The notes beneath the pieces are model-generated. The model saw only the letters and a program-made list of their open reading frames with translations. It searched no databases and had not been told where the DNA came from. A program made the position numbers and the translations under genes. A DNA stretch of 64,000 bases from Calcarisporiella thermophila CBS 279.70 (lineage: Eukaryota; Calcarisporiellomycota), in the NCBI RefSeq assembly GCF_041956535.1, contig NW_027192225.1, positions 2,890 to 66,889 on the forward strand, in the 5' to 3' direction. How positions within the stretch are numbered: position 1 is the first letter of the stretch; every line of letters begins with the position of its first letter. Positions 44,669 to 56,093 of this stretch are shown here, piece after piece.

Positions 44669-46319
44669 GATAATGTTCTGTTGCATTAGAAGTAGTGTAG
44701 GGGCGGGGAGAGTGGTTTTCAGCTACTGTTTATGAATTACAAATGTAAATAGCAATGACAGTGAAAGAGGTCTACTGAGATGAATGCAAGGGGTGCAATA
44801 GAGTAAGTAAAAAAGTCGAGACACTGCTATGATCTGCTATGGTATGGGATGAGGAATATGGATATAGGACATAGAGTAAGTATACAAAAATATAAAGAGT
44901 TATGAGAGCCGATAAATATATTTCATGTCTTCTCCGCTTAAATTGGAAAGCAGAGGGGGCCAGCGAAAAAGGAAATTCGATCTCTTGCTGAAGAGGCCCC
45001 TCAGGCCCATCGCGCCGGCTATTTATTTGATGGGCCGCTTCCCCAGTCTCTGCATCGTCACACTGCGGGGGGAGAACGAAAATCCATTGCCCTCGCCTGC
45101 ATAGGAGCGTATTGCACCACCGCAAGGCCACAATACTTCCTTTTCGAGCTTCCTTGTTTTGTTTGGCAATATACGAGTTTAATCGAGAGAGAGAGGTAAA
45201 ACCTTGCAGGTTTTCTCCGCAGACCTCTTCGCCCCTCTAAATCGATCTGGAAAATGGGCCCGCCCATTATATCACGCAAGCAAGATCCGCTCTCACTGCT
45301 CACTCTCCATTCTGCTTCATAGCCTCTGTCTTACGAATGCAGAGGGAGAGTCAAAGGGCTCCAAACAGCTGTCATAGTCTGACGTAATGCCGGGGAAGGC
45401 ATGAAAGAGCACTAGTTTGCCGCGCTAGAGAAGCGGCCAACAGCTACTAGAGCCTTGGGCAGGGAGGCATGGGTTCGATTGTTAGGAAAGCGTGGATGGG
45501 GCAGGAAGGGCGTGGTAGGAGTTAGAGTTTCACAGCATACCAGAAACTTGTTGGCAGAGTATCACAGCTAGGCACCTGAGTGACTACTAACAAACAGCTA
45601 GTATTTCTGCATAGGCTGCAGTTCGTTAGGCGGGGCTTGGGGATATCGGCTACACCCTGCAGGCTTCTCAATGGCAGCTGTCTAGATTAGCAAACCGTCG
45701 CCGCTCTGCAGTGAATTAAATGGGCCATTGGTCGCTTGCCCGGTATAATCCACCCTTAATTTTAGGTAGGATTAGGGCTTGAGTGCATTCCTAGATGACT
45801 GGTTCTTGAACACGTCAGCCGGATGAAGGGGTGGGTGGCTAAAGCACTTGATTGTACTTGATGGTTCCCGGTCGACAAGCCACCATAGGGAAGCGAAAAT
45901 ATTCCATGAGAATAAACACGACGATGAAGCAAGCTCCCTTGACAAGCTTACAAGTACTATGACCCCCCATCTACAAGGGGGCGAGGAACGCAAGGACATC
46001 TGACATCAGCATGGGAAATAAATGTCCTTAATACAGGCCTGAAGTAGCATGCTTATAGAAGCTTCCAAAATGCTATTGGGGAGGGGGTGGATTGGTTTGA
46101 TTCAGGAGAAGCCTAAAAATAAAACCGTAAAGTCCGAAATTAAATATTTTCCTACGGTCCCTAAATTTGGCACACTCCTCTCTCTTCGTTCTCTAATATT
46201 ACGTTATTGTATGGTGTCGGACTCTGACGCAGTTGCTTTGCTCGATACCTATATATATACTTCAGCATCCCCTATGTCCAAGTCGACATTCCTATTTGGC
46301 CATCTCCACATAGTATAGG
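44669..46319. other. 1.65-kb intergenic stretch
   Basis: No supported gene. A weak tRNA T-arm-like word (GGTTCGATT, about 45473) is not part of a foldable tRNA. A TA-rich element (TATATATA, about 46250) lies ~70 bp before the subtilase start. Confidence 0.55.
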
Positions 46320-47288
46320 ATGATGGCTATGAATTCCGGGGCCTTCCGCTGCGCTGTTCTATTTCTCCTAGCCATTAGTAGCACCCTAATTGCCGCTGCT
46401 ACCATTAATTCCACCAAGATAGTGCAGAAGAATGCTCCGTGGCATCTCGCTCGAATCAGCCATCGCAAGCTTACCCCGAATAACAAGAGTGAATTCGTCT
46501 ACAACTCCAACCGAGATGGCCGAGGTGTCACCGTGTATGTCCTAGACTCGGGGGTCGACACCAAGCATGTGGAATTCGAGGGACGTGCCCGAATAGGCGC
46601 CAATCTCATTGAAGGGGACGATCAGCCCGACAATCTCGGCCACGGCACGGAGTGTGCCAGTCTCGTCGCCGGCAAAACCGTCGGCGTGGCCAAGAAGGCC
46701 CAGGTGGTCTCGGTCAAGATTACGTATCGAGGCAATCCCAGAGCGTTTCAGGCCGGGTTGGAATTCGTCTTGAAAGACGCCAAGAAGAACCCGCAGTTCA
46801 AATCGGTCGCCAGCATATCGGTGGGGACGGAGAAAGTATCCCAAGGACTCGAGGACGCTCTCACCAAGCTTATCGAAGCTGGCGTGACCGTGGTCGCCGC
46901 TGCAGGCAACGGTGCCAACGATCCCTGCGTGCTATGGCCGGCTCGGCGCAAGGACGTTATCACCGTAGCCGGCAGCGACATCAATGACAACTGGGGCGAA
47001 ACGAGCGGGGGCAAGTGCGTGGATATTCTAGCCCCCAGCGTCGATATCTTGTCGGCCGAATACAACCCAAGGGAGCCCGATGTCCACGACAAACTTGGAA
47101 TCACCGGCGGTTCTTCGGACGCGACCCCCATTGTCGCCGGTGTGGTAGCTGGATTTCTTTCCGAACAGCCCATGTCTCCGGCCGAGGTCATGGCCTTGCT
47201 TCGCAAAACGGCCACCAAAAATGCCATCCGAGGCATTCCTCCTGGAACCCCGAACTTGTTGGTCTATAATGACAAGACTTCACAATAG
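46320..47288 (+). CDS. Secreted subtilase (S8, proteinase K-like) without propeptide
   Basis: Serine endopeptidase, single exon, 322 aa. Residues ~1-26 form a signal peptide. The mature-like part starts almost at once (APWHLARISHRK, residues 39-50). The catalytic set is present: Asp76 (YVLDSGVD), His108 (LGHGTECAS), oxyanion Asn197 (AAAGNGAND), Ser266 (GGSSDATP). The Ser motif differs from the usual GTSMATPHVAG (Met to Asp, His to Ile). The I9 inhibitor/chaperone propeptide of ~80-90 residues, normal between signal and enzyme, is absent, and no upstream exon supplies it in frame nearby. Either the enzyme folds without it, or the gene is a shortened paralog. The start could be either of two adjacent ATGs. 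Confidence 0.93.
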   Translation: MMAMNSGAFRCAVLFLLAISSTLIAAATINSTKIVQKNAPWHLARISHRKLTPNNKSEFVYNSNRDGRGVTVYVLDSGVDTKHVEFEGRARIGANLIEGDDQPDNLGHGTECASLVAGKTVGVAKKAQVVSVKITYRGNPRAFQAGLEFVLKDAKKNPQFKSVASISVGTEKVSQGLEDALTKLIEAGVTVVAAAGNGANDPCVLWPARRKDVITVAGSDINDNWGETSGGKCVDILAPSVDILSAEYNPREPDVHDKLGITGGSSDATPIVAGVVAGFLSEQPMSPAEVMALLRKTATKNAIRGIPPGTPNLLVYNDKTSQ

Positions 47289-49051
47289 ATGTATACGATA
47301 ATCGAAACTAACTTAACACAATCATGCTCTACCATGGAGTTAAACCCGCTTTATGTAAATAAAAATCTATAGAAATTGGGAATCCATTGAATAGAGAAAG
47401 AAAAGGGTGGTGAAGTATGGGTCAAGGTTGGATAGAACCTTAGATAACTCCCAATATCATTACTATAAAGGGATATTTAGTCTGATCAGATTTGCTGAGT
47501 TTGGAAACTGAAGAATCATAATTTTAATGGTCATCTCTTGCCTTCAGCTGGACAACATTGCTCAATTCTTTTTTCATTCCCAAGATGGAATGCTTTTGTT
47601 TACCTAACTGCTCGAACACATATAACATCATCCCTATCATCAAACCCTAAAACTGCCATCCTGTAGTGGTATCGACTACTGAAAAAAGGTTATTCTAAGT
47701 GGATTAAAAAAAAACCTGCTTTCAGTGGATTCAGAGAAGTTTCCCCAGGATTATCCTGGTTATCCGGTATGGCAATAACAAATCGCGTGAGGCTAGGGTA
47801 GTTATACCTCCTTTCAAGGTATTATCTAGTTCATCATTTTTTACTTACTATTAAAACCTTTTATTATATACAGACCGTGCACACTGAATAGTGATCAGTA
47901 GAATAAACAAAAGGATCCAATTCCCATCTCAGAAATGAAGCGAGCGGTAGAGGTTGGACCAGGTGGCCTATCCAACAATTGCAATGGGAAATACTTCTCG
48001 GTTGGTGGATCACTCGCCAAAAAAAAAGTTCAAGAGAGCGTGTAAAAACACTGATATGCGCGAGGTGTGTATCGAATACAGAAAGGAAATCGATAGCTTG
48101 TGTCGTTTCCTTTACGATTGCACAGGAAGTGGCTTCGCAGGAGATTTATAGCTTTGCGAAAAAAAAAAAGAAAACAGAACAGATTAAGGTCGAATTAAAC
48201 TATTGAAGAAATAGTTTACAATCTACACTTTCCGCCAGCGCTTTGTGGAAAGTATAAATTGAAACGTTTTCTTGCATATTGCTCCAGTCGCTTTTCGTTT
48301 TTCCCGCTTAATTCGTTTTCACATAGCGGCGCATCTCCCGCAAAGCGTTCACTACAACAACTACAACAAATACTCTTCTGAAGACGACTCAAACTATCGG
48401 GGTTCTTATTGCCTTCGACGCGTAATTTGCACATATCCGTTTTCTTGTACGCTCTCTTCCAATTTTTTTTCGAAGAGAATAAAATTTTGGTTAAGAGATT
48501 TAGGTGGATCAAACGGGCCTGCGCAATGGCTCGAGACTTTGTATGATGAATTTTGGGAAAACCCAACAAACTATGCTTATCGGTCGATTCCTTGATCGAA
48601 TCGCTATCAGCACGAGGTCAAATTCAGTGCAAGTGGCCTGGCTAGAAAGGCCGTAGTTGACTTCAATATGAGCCATAAACCACTTAGGGAAGAATAAGAA
48701 TAAAAGAGAAGATGGCATCCATTTTCTCTTCCCTAGACTCGTCCCTAATAGGCAAGGGTTGTCAATTTCCTAAACGGAGTCTACATGTATTGAGCAAAAA
48801 AAATCATACTGCCGAAACTCAGCGAACACCTGTTGACTCTGGCCTGATCTCTGCCCCCACCATCCACACTCGCATTGAAATAAGGGGGGCCATCAGGATT
48901 CTCCTAGTGCATAAGCGGTATAGGTTGTTGGGGAGGGGGGAAACGTCTGAAATTGCCACGGATAAAATCAACCTAACCTAACACAGGCCTAAATAGCTTG
49001 GTGTATTTTAATAATCCTATGCAAAGAGAATAGAGTACAATAATAGACAGA
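47289..49051. other. Intergenic stretch with an inverted repeat
   Basis: No confident gene. The main structure is the diverged inverted repeat at about 48005-48490, listed separately. The rest is AT-rich. Confidence 0.55.
48005..48490. repeat. Diverged inverted repeat, arms ~150 bp
   Basis: The left arm (about 48015-48170, plus) and the reverse complement of the right arm (about 48325-48485) align. Both have an A-run, then GAGAGCGT, AACRSTGATATG-like blocks, CGATAG near the middle, and CTTYGCRGGAGAT near the end. The arms are ~150 bp apart. When each arm is read outside-in, both give open frames with similar protein words (KRACKNTDM versus KRAYKKTDM, then FAGD in both). The source could be two opposite copies of a gene fragment or transposon piece. 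Confidence 0.6.
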
Positions 49052-50932
49052 ATGCTCTTGCCGTCATCATCACTAATTATGCGGCATCGCATTCGCCATT
49101 CCCTAATTTCATATCCCGCATCGTTACCTCGGCGGCCGTATTCGTCCAAATTCACCCCGAGCAAATACCGTAATCGTGTTGCTCTTCCCCTCATTCTCGC
49201 CGTAGCCGGAGGATCCTACTATGCCTATCACCATCACACCCCTACCCGTCACACGGTGACGGCGGTATGGCGCTGCACATACGCTGGCTATGTCGGCAGC
49301 GCTATTGCGCTGGATTACAAGCTGAACTTTTGGAAGAAGTTTGGATCTGAGGTGGAGGAGCGAGAAAACAAGAGAAGGGTCCATAAGCGGAGCGCAGAGA
49401 GAGTGCTCGAAGGGTGCAAGCGCTTGGGGGGGATCTACATCAAGCTGGTAGGCTGATTGATCTCATAGCCGCCCATTCTGTTTCCATGGTGCGTTAACCC
49501 CTTAACCTTCTGCTTCATAGGGCCAGCATTTGTCGGCTATGCAGTATATTCTCCCTCCCGAATGGACCAAAACCCTGGCACCTCTCCAGGATCGGTGCCC
49601 GGCCACCCCGTTCCAAGAGGTGGAGCAGCTCTTCCTTTCCGATCTCGGCCAATCGCTGCAGTCCCTATTTTCCCACTTTGATCCCATCCCGATCGGGGTT
49701 GCTTCGCTCGCCCAAGTGCATCGTGCCCGACTGCGCGACACCGATCAACTGGTGGCCGTGAAGATCCAGCACCCGCACCTGGACGAGTATTGTCGGGTTG
49801 ATCTGGCCGTGACCACGCAAATCATCGAGTTTGTGAGGTGGGCGTTCCCCGAGTTCGAGTTCGGCTGGCTGGCCGAGGAGATGAACACGAGCCTGCCGGT
49901 GGAGATGGACTTCAGGTGCGAGGCCGAGAATGCCAGGCGGGTGCAGCGAAATTTCGCGGGGGCGAGAACCTCGCTCAAGGTGCCGGACGTGCTGTGGGCA
50001 CAGAGGAGGATTCTATGCATGGAATTTATTGAGGGGGGGCGCATCGACAATCTCGAGTATCTGCAGGAGCACAAGATCGACGTCAACAAGGTGTCGCTGG
50101 AGCTGGCGCGAATCTTCTCGGAGATGATCTACCTTCAAGGGTAAGTGGACCTATGCCATGTTGGTGATGGTGGCGGTGACATGGGACGTGTGGGTGGAAA
50201 AAGCAGGAAGGATGGCTAACGCTTGGCTTTTTCTTCAGGTACGTGCATTGCGATCCCCACCCCGGAAATCTCCTCATCCGCCCCTCCCAGCCCTCTTCTC
50301 ACTCCCCCCACAACTTCGAGATCGTCCTCCTGGACCACGGGCTCTACCGGGACCTGCCGCCGCAGTTCCGCGTCAACTATGCGCACCTGTGGACGGCCAT
50401 CATCCGCGGCTCGGAGGAAGAGATCGCCTACTACTCACGGCAGGTGGGCGGGACGGAGGCGCACCGGCTGTTTGCATGCATCCTGACCGGCCGGGATTGG
50501 GCCGCGATCGGAGAGGGCAAGCTGACCGACGGGGGCTGGACGGAGGCCGAGGCCGAGCGCATCCGGGAGGGCGCGGCGGAGTACGCCCTCGAGATAGTGG
50601 AGCTGCTTGCCAAGGTGCCGCGGCTGCTGCTTCTTCTCTTCAAGACCAACGACCTTCTGCGGTCGGTGGACGTCGCGCTGCGCACCACCCACGGCGACAA
50701 GGCCACCATTGTCGTCATGGCTCGCTTCTGTGCGGCGGCCGTGTTCGAGGACTGCAACCATCGGGTGACGGAGCTGATTCAGACCCGGGGCTTGCAATGG
50801 AGCGTGTTGCGCGAATGGTGTGGGTGCCTGATGAATTACTGGAGTGTGGAGATGCGGCTGTTTGCGATGGCCGGTCTCGAGTGGATCAAGGGGCTTCTGT
50901 CGCTCTCGGTGGCACGGTTACTCGCCTTTTGA
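49052..50932 (+). CDS. Mitochondrial ABC1/ADCK (UbiB-type) kinase-like protein, Mcp2/ADCK1 group, 3 exons
   Basis: Atypical kinase-fold protein of mitochondrial lipid and coenzyme Q homeostasis. Exons are 49052-49447, 49521-50140 and 50239-50932, giving 569 aa. The N-terminus is basic and Ser-rich (targeting signal), then a membrane segment (VALPLILAVAGGSYYAY). Family motifs: the KxGQ region across intron 1 (IYIKL|GQHLSAM), the Ala-rich loop PIGVASLAQVHRA, Lys in VAVKIQHP, EMDFRCEAENA, the catalytic loop HCDPHPGNLL and the metal-binding LDHGLY. The C-terminal helical part ends near a hydrophobic stretch. The exon 3 junction splits the Gly before YVHCDPHPGN. GC content is clearly higher than in neighbouring DNA. 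Confidence 0.94.
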
Positions 50933-51877
50933 GCCTCTCCGTTAAGGGGCCGCTTCGATCTTTTTTTGTTTGACAGATAAGCGTGTAAACATACCACCGA
51001 AACCAAAAAATAGATGCTGTATGCAACCAAAAAAAAATATAGCTGTGCCATATAGATACACTTATACGCATTTATACCAACCCCTCCTCTATACATGACT
51101 CCGTTGAATAGACTAGACGCAGAGGGATGGGTTGCCTCTGCACTAAATTATTCTGTTTTTTATATATATTACTTATGCTTTTGTTTAACTTGATTCTAAT
51201 AAGCTTTGTGGCTCTACTGAAACGCAATATAATAGAAGGATGCTAGTGTTTCTGTTTCTACTTAAGGGGCGACAATTTTTCGAAACCCATTGGAGTTGGT
51301 GCAAGAGAGGGGGTTGTAGTGAAACGGAAGAAGAGTGGTGCAGAGCACGGTCTGCCACCAGCCAGGGCCGAGAAGCAGGGGGATATTTAGATTTTTTTCT
51401 TTATTATTATTTTTTTATCATTGCAATCGTTGTGTAAATATAACTGAATACCTAGACAAAGGGAGAAAAAGAAGGGGGGTGAAAAAAGAGATAGAACGAA
51501 AAAAGTAAAGTAAACACAAATCATTACGATGACTCTTTTCATTAACAAAATTGAGCCTCGGCGATCAACCGAGAAATGAAAAGGGAGAAGCTAAAAATGA
51601 CAGCTCAAAACTATAATCGATAATTGCTGAAATGAACTAAGAATAATATTTTGCGGAAGAGGAGGCGTGGTGAGGGGGAGGGGAGGAGGAGGGGAAAGAG
51701 ATTAGCAATATCAAGGAGTGTAGTGAGAGTGACAGTCTTTTTTGAAATGAAACTATAAAGGAGAGACTAGGATAATAGGTAAGAGAAGAGGGAAGAAAAT
51801 GAAAACAAAAACACAATATAAGCTAAGCAAAAAAAAAAAAGAAAAATAGTAACAAAAGAGAAGTCAGAATGCACTTT
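50933..51877. other. Convergent 3' flanks, AT-rich
   Basis: The ABC1 gene (plus) and the Zn2Cys6 gene (minus) converge here. A-runs and purine-rich tracts only. Confidence 0.6.
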
Positions 51878-54238
51878 TTAGATGTAATTTGTCCAGCACG
51901 CATGTCCGCCTGGTAATGTTCCGTTCAACCTCGGGGCAAAGGGCTGCTCGTTAGCTAGGGCAGTGCCGAATTGCATCCCATTCTCGACGGCAAAAGGGCC
52001 CGCACCGCTCATACTCTCGACCTCCATCTCGTTCACGAACGTCTCCACCGCGCTCAACACCTTGTTCATGTGCAGAAGCTGCCGGGATGCGCACACCTTC
52101 AGGAAAGCCAGCGACCGGGTCAGGTACTGGAAGGCCTCGGCACGCTCCTCCGAGTCGGCCGAGTGCAGGCAGAGCTGTTTGTGCACCATGGCGGCCACAT
52201 TAATCGGGTCGGCCTGCTCGGAGATGAGGCAAAGCTCGCCCACCTCCATCAGTCGCGAGAGGATGTCCACGATCTGGTGCGCATAGCGTTTACAAACGGA
52301 ATGGGCCCGCCGCTCCACGGCCGACCATTCGCTCCGACGCCACTTGCGTAGGGCCTCGCTCAAGATGTTCGCGTAGAGCTGAATATGCACTGCAGCATAG
52401 GCGATCTTAGGAGCAGAGGCAGCGGAGAGGGGGGGGGGGAGGGGGGAAAACAAGAATCCAAGGTTAATATCTCAACCAACATGCCCACTTCATCCCCAAA
52501 ATCAAAATGACTCCAGCGACTGGGCAAAACGAGTTTTCCAAGTTTTTTTTCCCATGCTGCTTACCTCATACTCAGCCACGTATCGCAATACTACCCCCGT
52601 CACGGCGTCCACGCTGACGCGCATGACGGGCGGTCTTCTCCGGTCTCGCTCTGTGAGTAACCGCTCGGCATCCTGGGCAAACACGGCCTCCGTGTCGTAG
52701 TCGAGCTTGCGCTGGAGAATGTCCGCCAGGACCTTTAGGGCGCGTGCTCCGTGGATATTGCACTCCACACAGGTGGCCGTCTCCATGTTGTCCCCCGGGA
52801 GCACGCGGGGCTCATGCTCGGGGCGGAGCTCGTCGAGCACGGGCGAGTAATCCACGAACACAGCGCGAAGCAGCTCCATGAGGGTGACCGCCCATGCGGC
52901 CCTCCGGAAGGGCTCGGAATCCTCGCCCACCGTGCGCAGGTGGTCGATGTGTTGCCGGGCCAGGCCGAGGTAGGGGCTTTGTCGCCCGTCGTAGATGATG
53001 TAGTAGTGCAGCGCCAGCGCCGCCACCACGGTGGCGGTGCGTGGCTCGTCGAAGGATTCAGAGAGGAGGGCGTGGGCCTTTTCGTAGGCAATCTGGGCAA
53101 AGGTCTGCAGGCGGTCGCGGTTCGGCACCTCGCCATGCTGGTTTATGATGTGCCGTGCGGTCCAAGCGAAGATGGACCATTTCATCAGGGGGTCGAGCAC
53201 GCCCGCACGACAAGACGCGACGAATTCCTTGGCATCCAGCACTCGGTACAAAAAGTGACACTCCACCATCACGCGCAGCACCACCTCGACCGAGTCTGCG
53301 TAGAATGGGATGTCCAGATGGGCGTCGGGCTCTTCGTCCTTGCACGCCGTCGAGGCCGGGGTGGACTCTGGGGAGGGGGGCAGGGGGAGTATGGGTGCGA
53401 TGTCGTCGGGCGAGGAGTAGAGCCCGTATTTACGCAGGAAAGTGACCTGGATTTCGATGCCTTTCCGCCTTCTCCGGGCAGGGCCGTCACGCTTTCCCCG
53501 GATTTTACCCCCAGCGCCGCCGCCGCCGCCGCCACCACCACCAACACCACCCCCTCCTCCGGCCAATCCGCCCCCGCCGAAGATTTCAAAGTCGGGGGGC
53601 AGCTTTATTCGGCCGAGCTGATGCCGTGCGAAATCCATCAACTCGGACAGGTTCATAAGATCGGTCTGCACGCTTACCCCCTTCGGACCTTCGGTGACGG
53701 CCCAGTTCTGAGGCAGGCCCAGGAGTCGCCGTACCGACGCGGCAGCGTCATCGCTGCCTCCGCCAAGTGATTGTCTCACGATGCCGCGACTTGCAAGGCC
53801 TGTTTTGATCTCACGCCATCGCTGCTCAAGTTGCAGCACACGACCGCTGGCCTGGTTGACGCGCTGTGAAAACATGCGGATGAACCCGGCGAGGCCGGTG
53901 TTGGTGGCCGGATAGAAACAGTCCAGGCCCATTTGTTTGCAGCGAGAACAGGTCGGCCAATCGAGACTACAACGTGCCTAGAAAGAGACAACATGTTAGG
54001 GGGGGATGAGCCAAGGGAGATGAGGGGGGTATGCCGTCGATGTGCCATCCACCGACCGCCATCGTACCTTTCGAATCCGACATCGTTCGCATGCCTTGGC
54101 GGGGCATCTTCGCTCTTCTTCCTTGGGAGGCTTCGAGTGGAAAAACAGGGGTGAGAGGGACCAAGGCGACTGCTCGCCGCCACCGAAGGACCAGAGCGGG
54201 GCCAGGAAAACTTTTGGGGAGAAGGGCTTTCCCTGCAT
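51878..54238 (-). CDS. Zn2Cys6 transcription factor, 3 exons
   Basis: Fungal binuclear zinc-cluster DNA-binding protein. Exons on the minus strand are 54238-54068, 53977-52565 and 52405-51878, giving 703 aa. The cluster spans the first intron: CERCRIRK|ARCSLDWPTC, then SRCKQMGLDC, spacing C-x2-C-x6-C-x6-C-x2-C-x6-C, at about residues 50-78. A short linker and a coiled-coil-like helix (RVLQLEQRW) follow. Next comes a very Gly-rich tract (GGGG-type, DNA 53510-53580) and a basic block. The remainder is a helical middle-homology-type region. The C-terminal exon is helical (IAYAAVHIQLYANIL, HSADSEERAEAFQYL). The target pathway is unknown. The start was chosen at the first ATG of the exon carrying CERC. 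Confidence 0.87.
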
Positions 54239-56093
54239 CACGAGAAGTATTCAGAGCCGAGGCTGATAGAGCACAAATGAGTGTAAATAGAATAAAGTAG
54301 AGGGAATAATGATAATAAAAAATAGAAATAGGCGGGGAGGCAATAAATAGCAAGATAATGAGGGGAGAATCGCAGAGTATAACAGAAAGATAAATTACGG
54401 AGTGGAAGGAATCAGAAATCAACAGTGTGGTTAAGCCTGAGGTTCCCTCGTTACATCTCTTCCCGCCCGCTGTTCTCCTTTCTTCAGGGGGGGGGGACGG
54501 GGGGAAACAAAAAGTATGGGGGAGGGGAGATTGCAAGTCGACTGGAGAGAGAAGCGCGAGAGGGCGGGGAGAGGGGAAAAAAAGCGGCCCGCCAGCAGGT
54601 CCTAAGAAAAAAACTTCTCAAGCGGCTTGGAAAATAAGATAGAAACCTTAAATTTTAATTAAAGTCCCTTTGCGGCAAGCCTTCAGACGCAGGATGAAGG
54701 GGGTTCCCATCCATTACGAGAGCGGTCGCGGATGCCGGTGCACGACAGCTGGCGGATAAGGCAGCCCAGAGGCCAACCGCTAATAAAGCCGCAGCAGACG
54801 CTAGGGTGGAAAAAGCTTTCACTTAGGTTTTCTGTGAACTGTTTTATTCCATGTTGTGTTGAAGGGCGGGATACACCAAAAGGAAAGGGGCGACAGAAAA
54901 AGGTAAAATCAAATAAAATTAGGTTGACCGCTCGCAAGAGAGTTGGGCCACGCCAGCGAGTTGTTTGGGCTCGACAGCGGCTCCAGCCCAAACAGAAAAC
55001 ACACACAAGACAGGCGAGGGGGGCGGGGGGCGGCGCTCTCGCGATCAAGCGGCAAGTTGGCCCGGGAAGGCTGAGGCGGCCCGGCGGTTTGGGGAGGGAG
55101 AAGCGGGGAGGACGCGGTTGCCGCCTGGTAGCTTTAGCCGTAAAAAGCAAGGCGGGATCCGTCGAAATCCTGTTTCCGCTCGCTCTCACCACACCCCCAT
55201 CTTTTTGCCAGCAACCCTAAACTCAATCACATAATAATTGCGTAAAAAAGAAAACAAACAACCGGAGCGCGGCACAGAACCACAATTTGGATTTTATTGA
55301 TTAAATAACTTCAAAATGAATTAATAATCAGCATGGAGCAAGTCGCTTACAAAGTCATGTGAGATGGACAGCAAATGGCAGGGGGGAGGGGGGAGGGGAG
55401 GAAATGCCGGGCTACCAGCTCATAAATAAAACGAAATATTCGTCTAATTAATGGCAATTAATAAAAAATATATAAAATTACAGAATGAACTAGTATCGGG
55501 GATCCAAAGCGGGAATGAATGATATTTCATAATCATTTAGAACTAGGCAATGGATGCAGTGAAGCGTGGGGATATGCGTGCGGAATCAACAAAAAAAGAA
55601 CATGGTAGCCCGAAGAGTCCAATCTGGGTGACGTAAATGCTGACCCTATATGTGAGGCAAGCAATTTAACCCAAGATTGCCCTTTTGTTGAACAAAAACC
55701 AGTCTCGGCTTCGCCTGTGACCCTTCCGAGGTCCGGAACCAATTGATCGGAAAGATATTAACAACGAGCACCTCGGGATAGTGCGCTAATCGGATCCACG
55801 CTGAAAGGGCGAGAAACTGGTCGGGCTACGCTTGTGGTCAGTCAAACATCCACTGCCTTCTCGTTCACAAGTGGAGGAGAGGAAACCGTGGTTATCTTCG
55901 ACTTTCCCTTGAATTGAGCGCAAGCACCTGCTTCAGGACGGGACACTGTTCAGGGGGGTAAACTAGATAGGCGACAGGAGATCGGGGGAAGCGGCGAGAG
56001 GGGGGAATGAGAAAGAGGGAGGGAGAGAAGGGAGAGAGGAAGGAAGGGAGAATGCAAAATAGTGCTGGGCTCCTCTGCATTCCCATTTTATTG
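54239..56093. other. 1.85-kb intergenic stretch
   Basis: Upstream region of the Zn2Cys6 gene and 3' flank of the TRP-like gene. It holds G-runs (54485-54500, 55380-55400) and a GC-rich patch (54950-55140). No gene is supported. Confidence 0.55.

Noticed and set aside
45420-45490. Possible tRNA with GGTTCGATT
   Set aside because: No paired acceptor or anticodon arm could be folded.
52751-53770. 339-codon open frame on the plus strand
   Set aside because: It is the reverse shadow of the GC-rich Zn2Cys6 gene; low-complexity sequence with no domain, while the minus strand has clear family motifs and splice sites.
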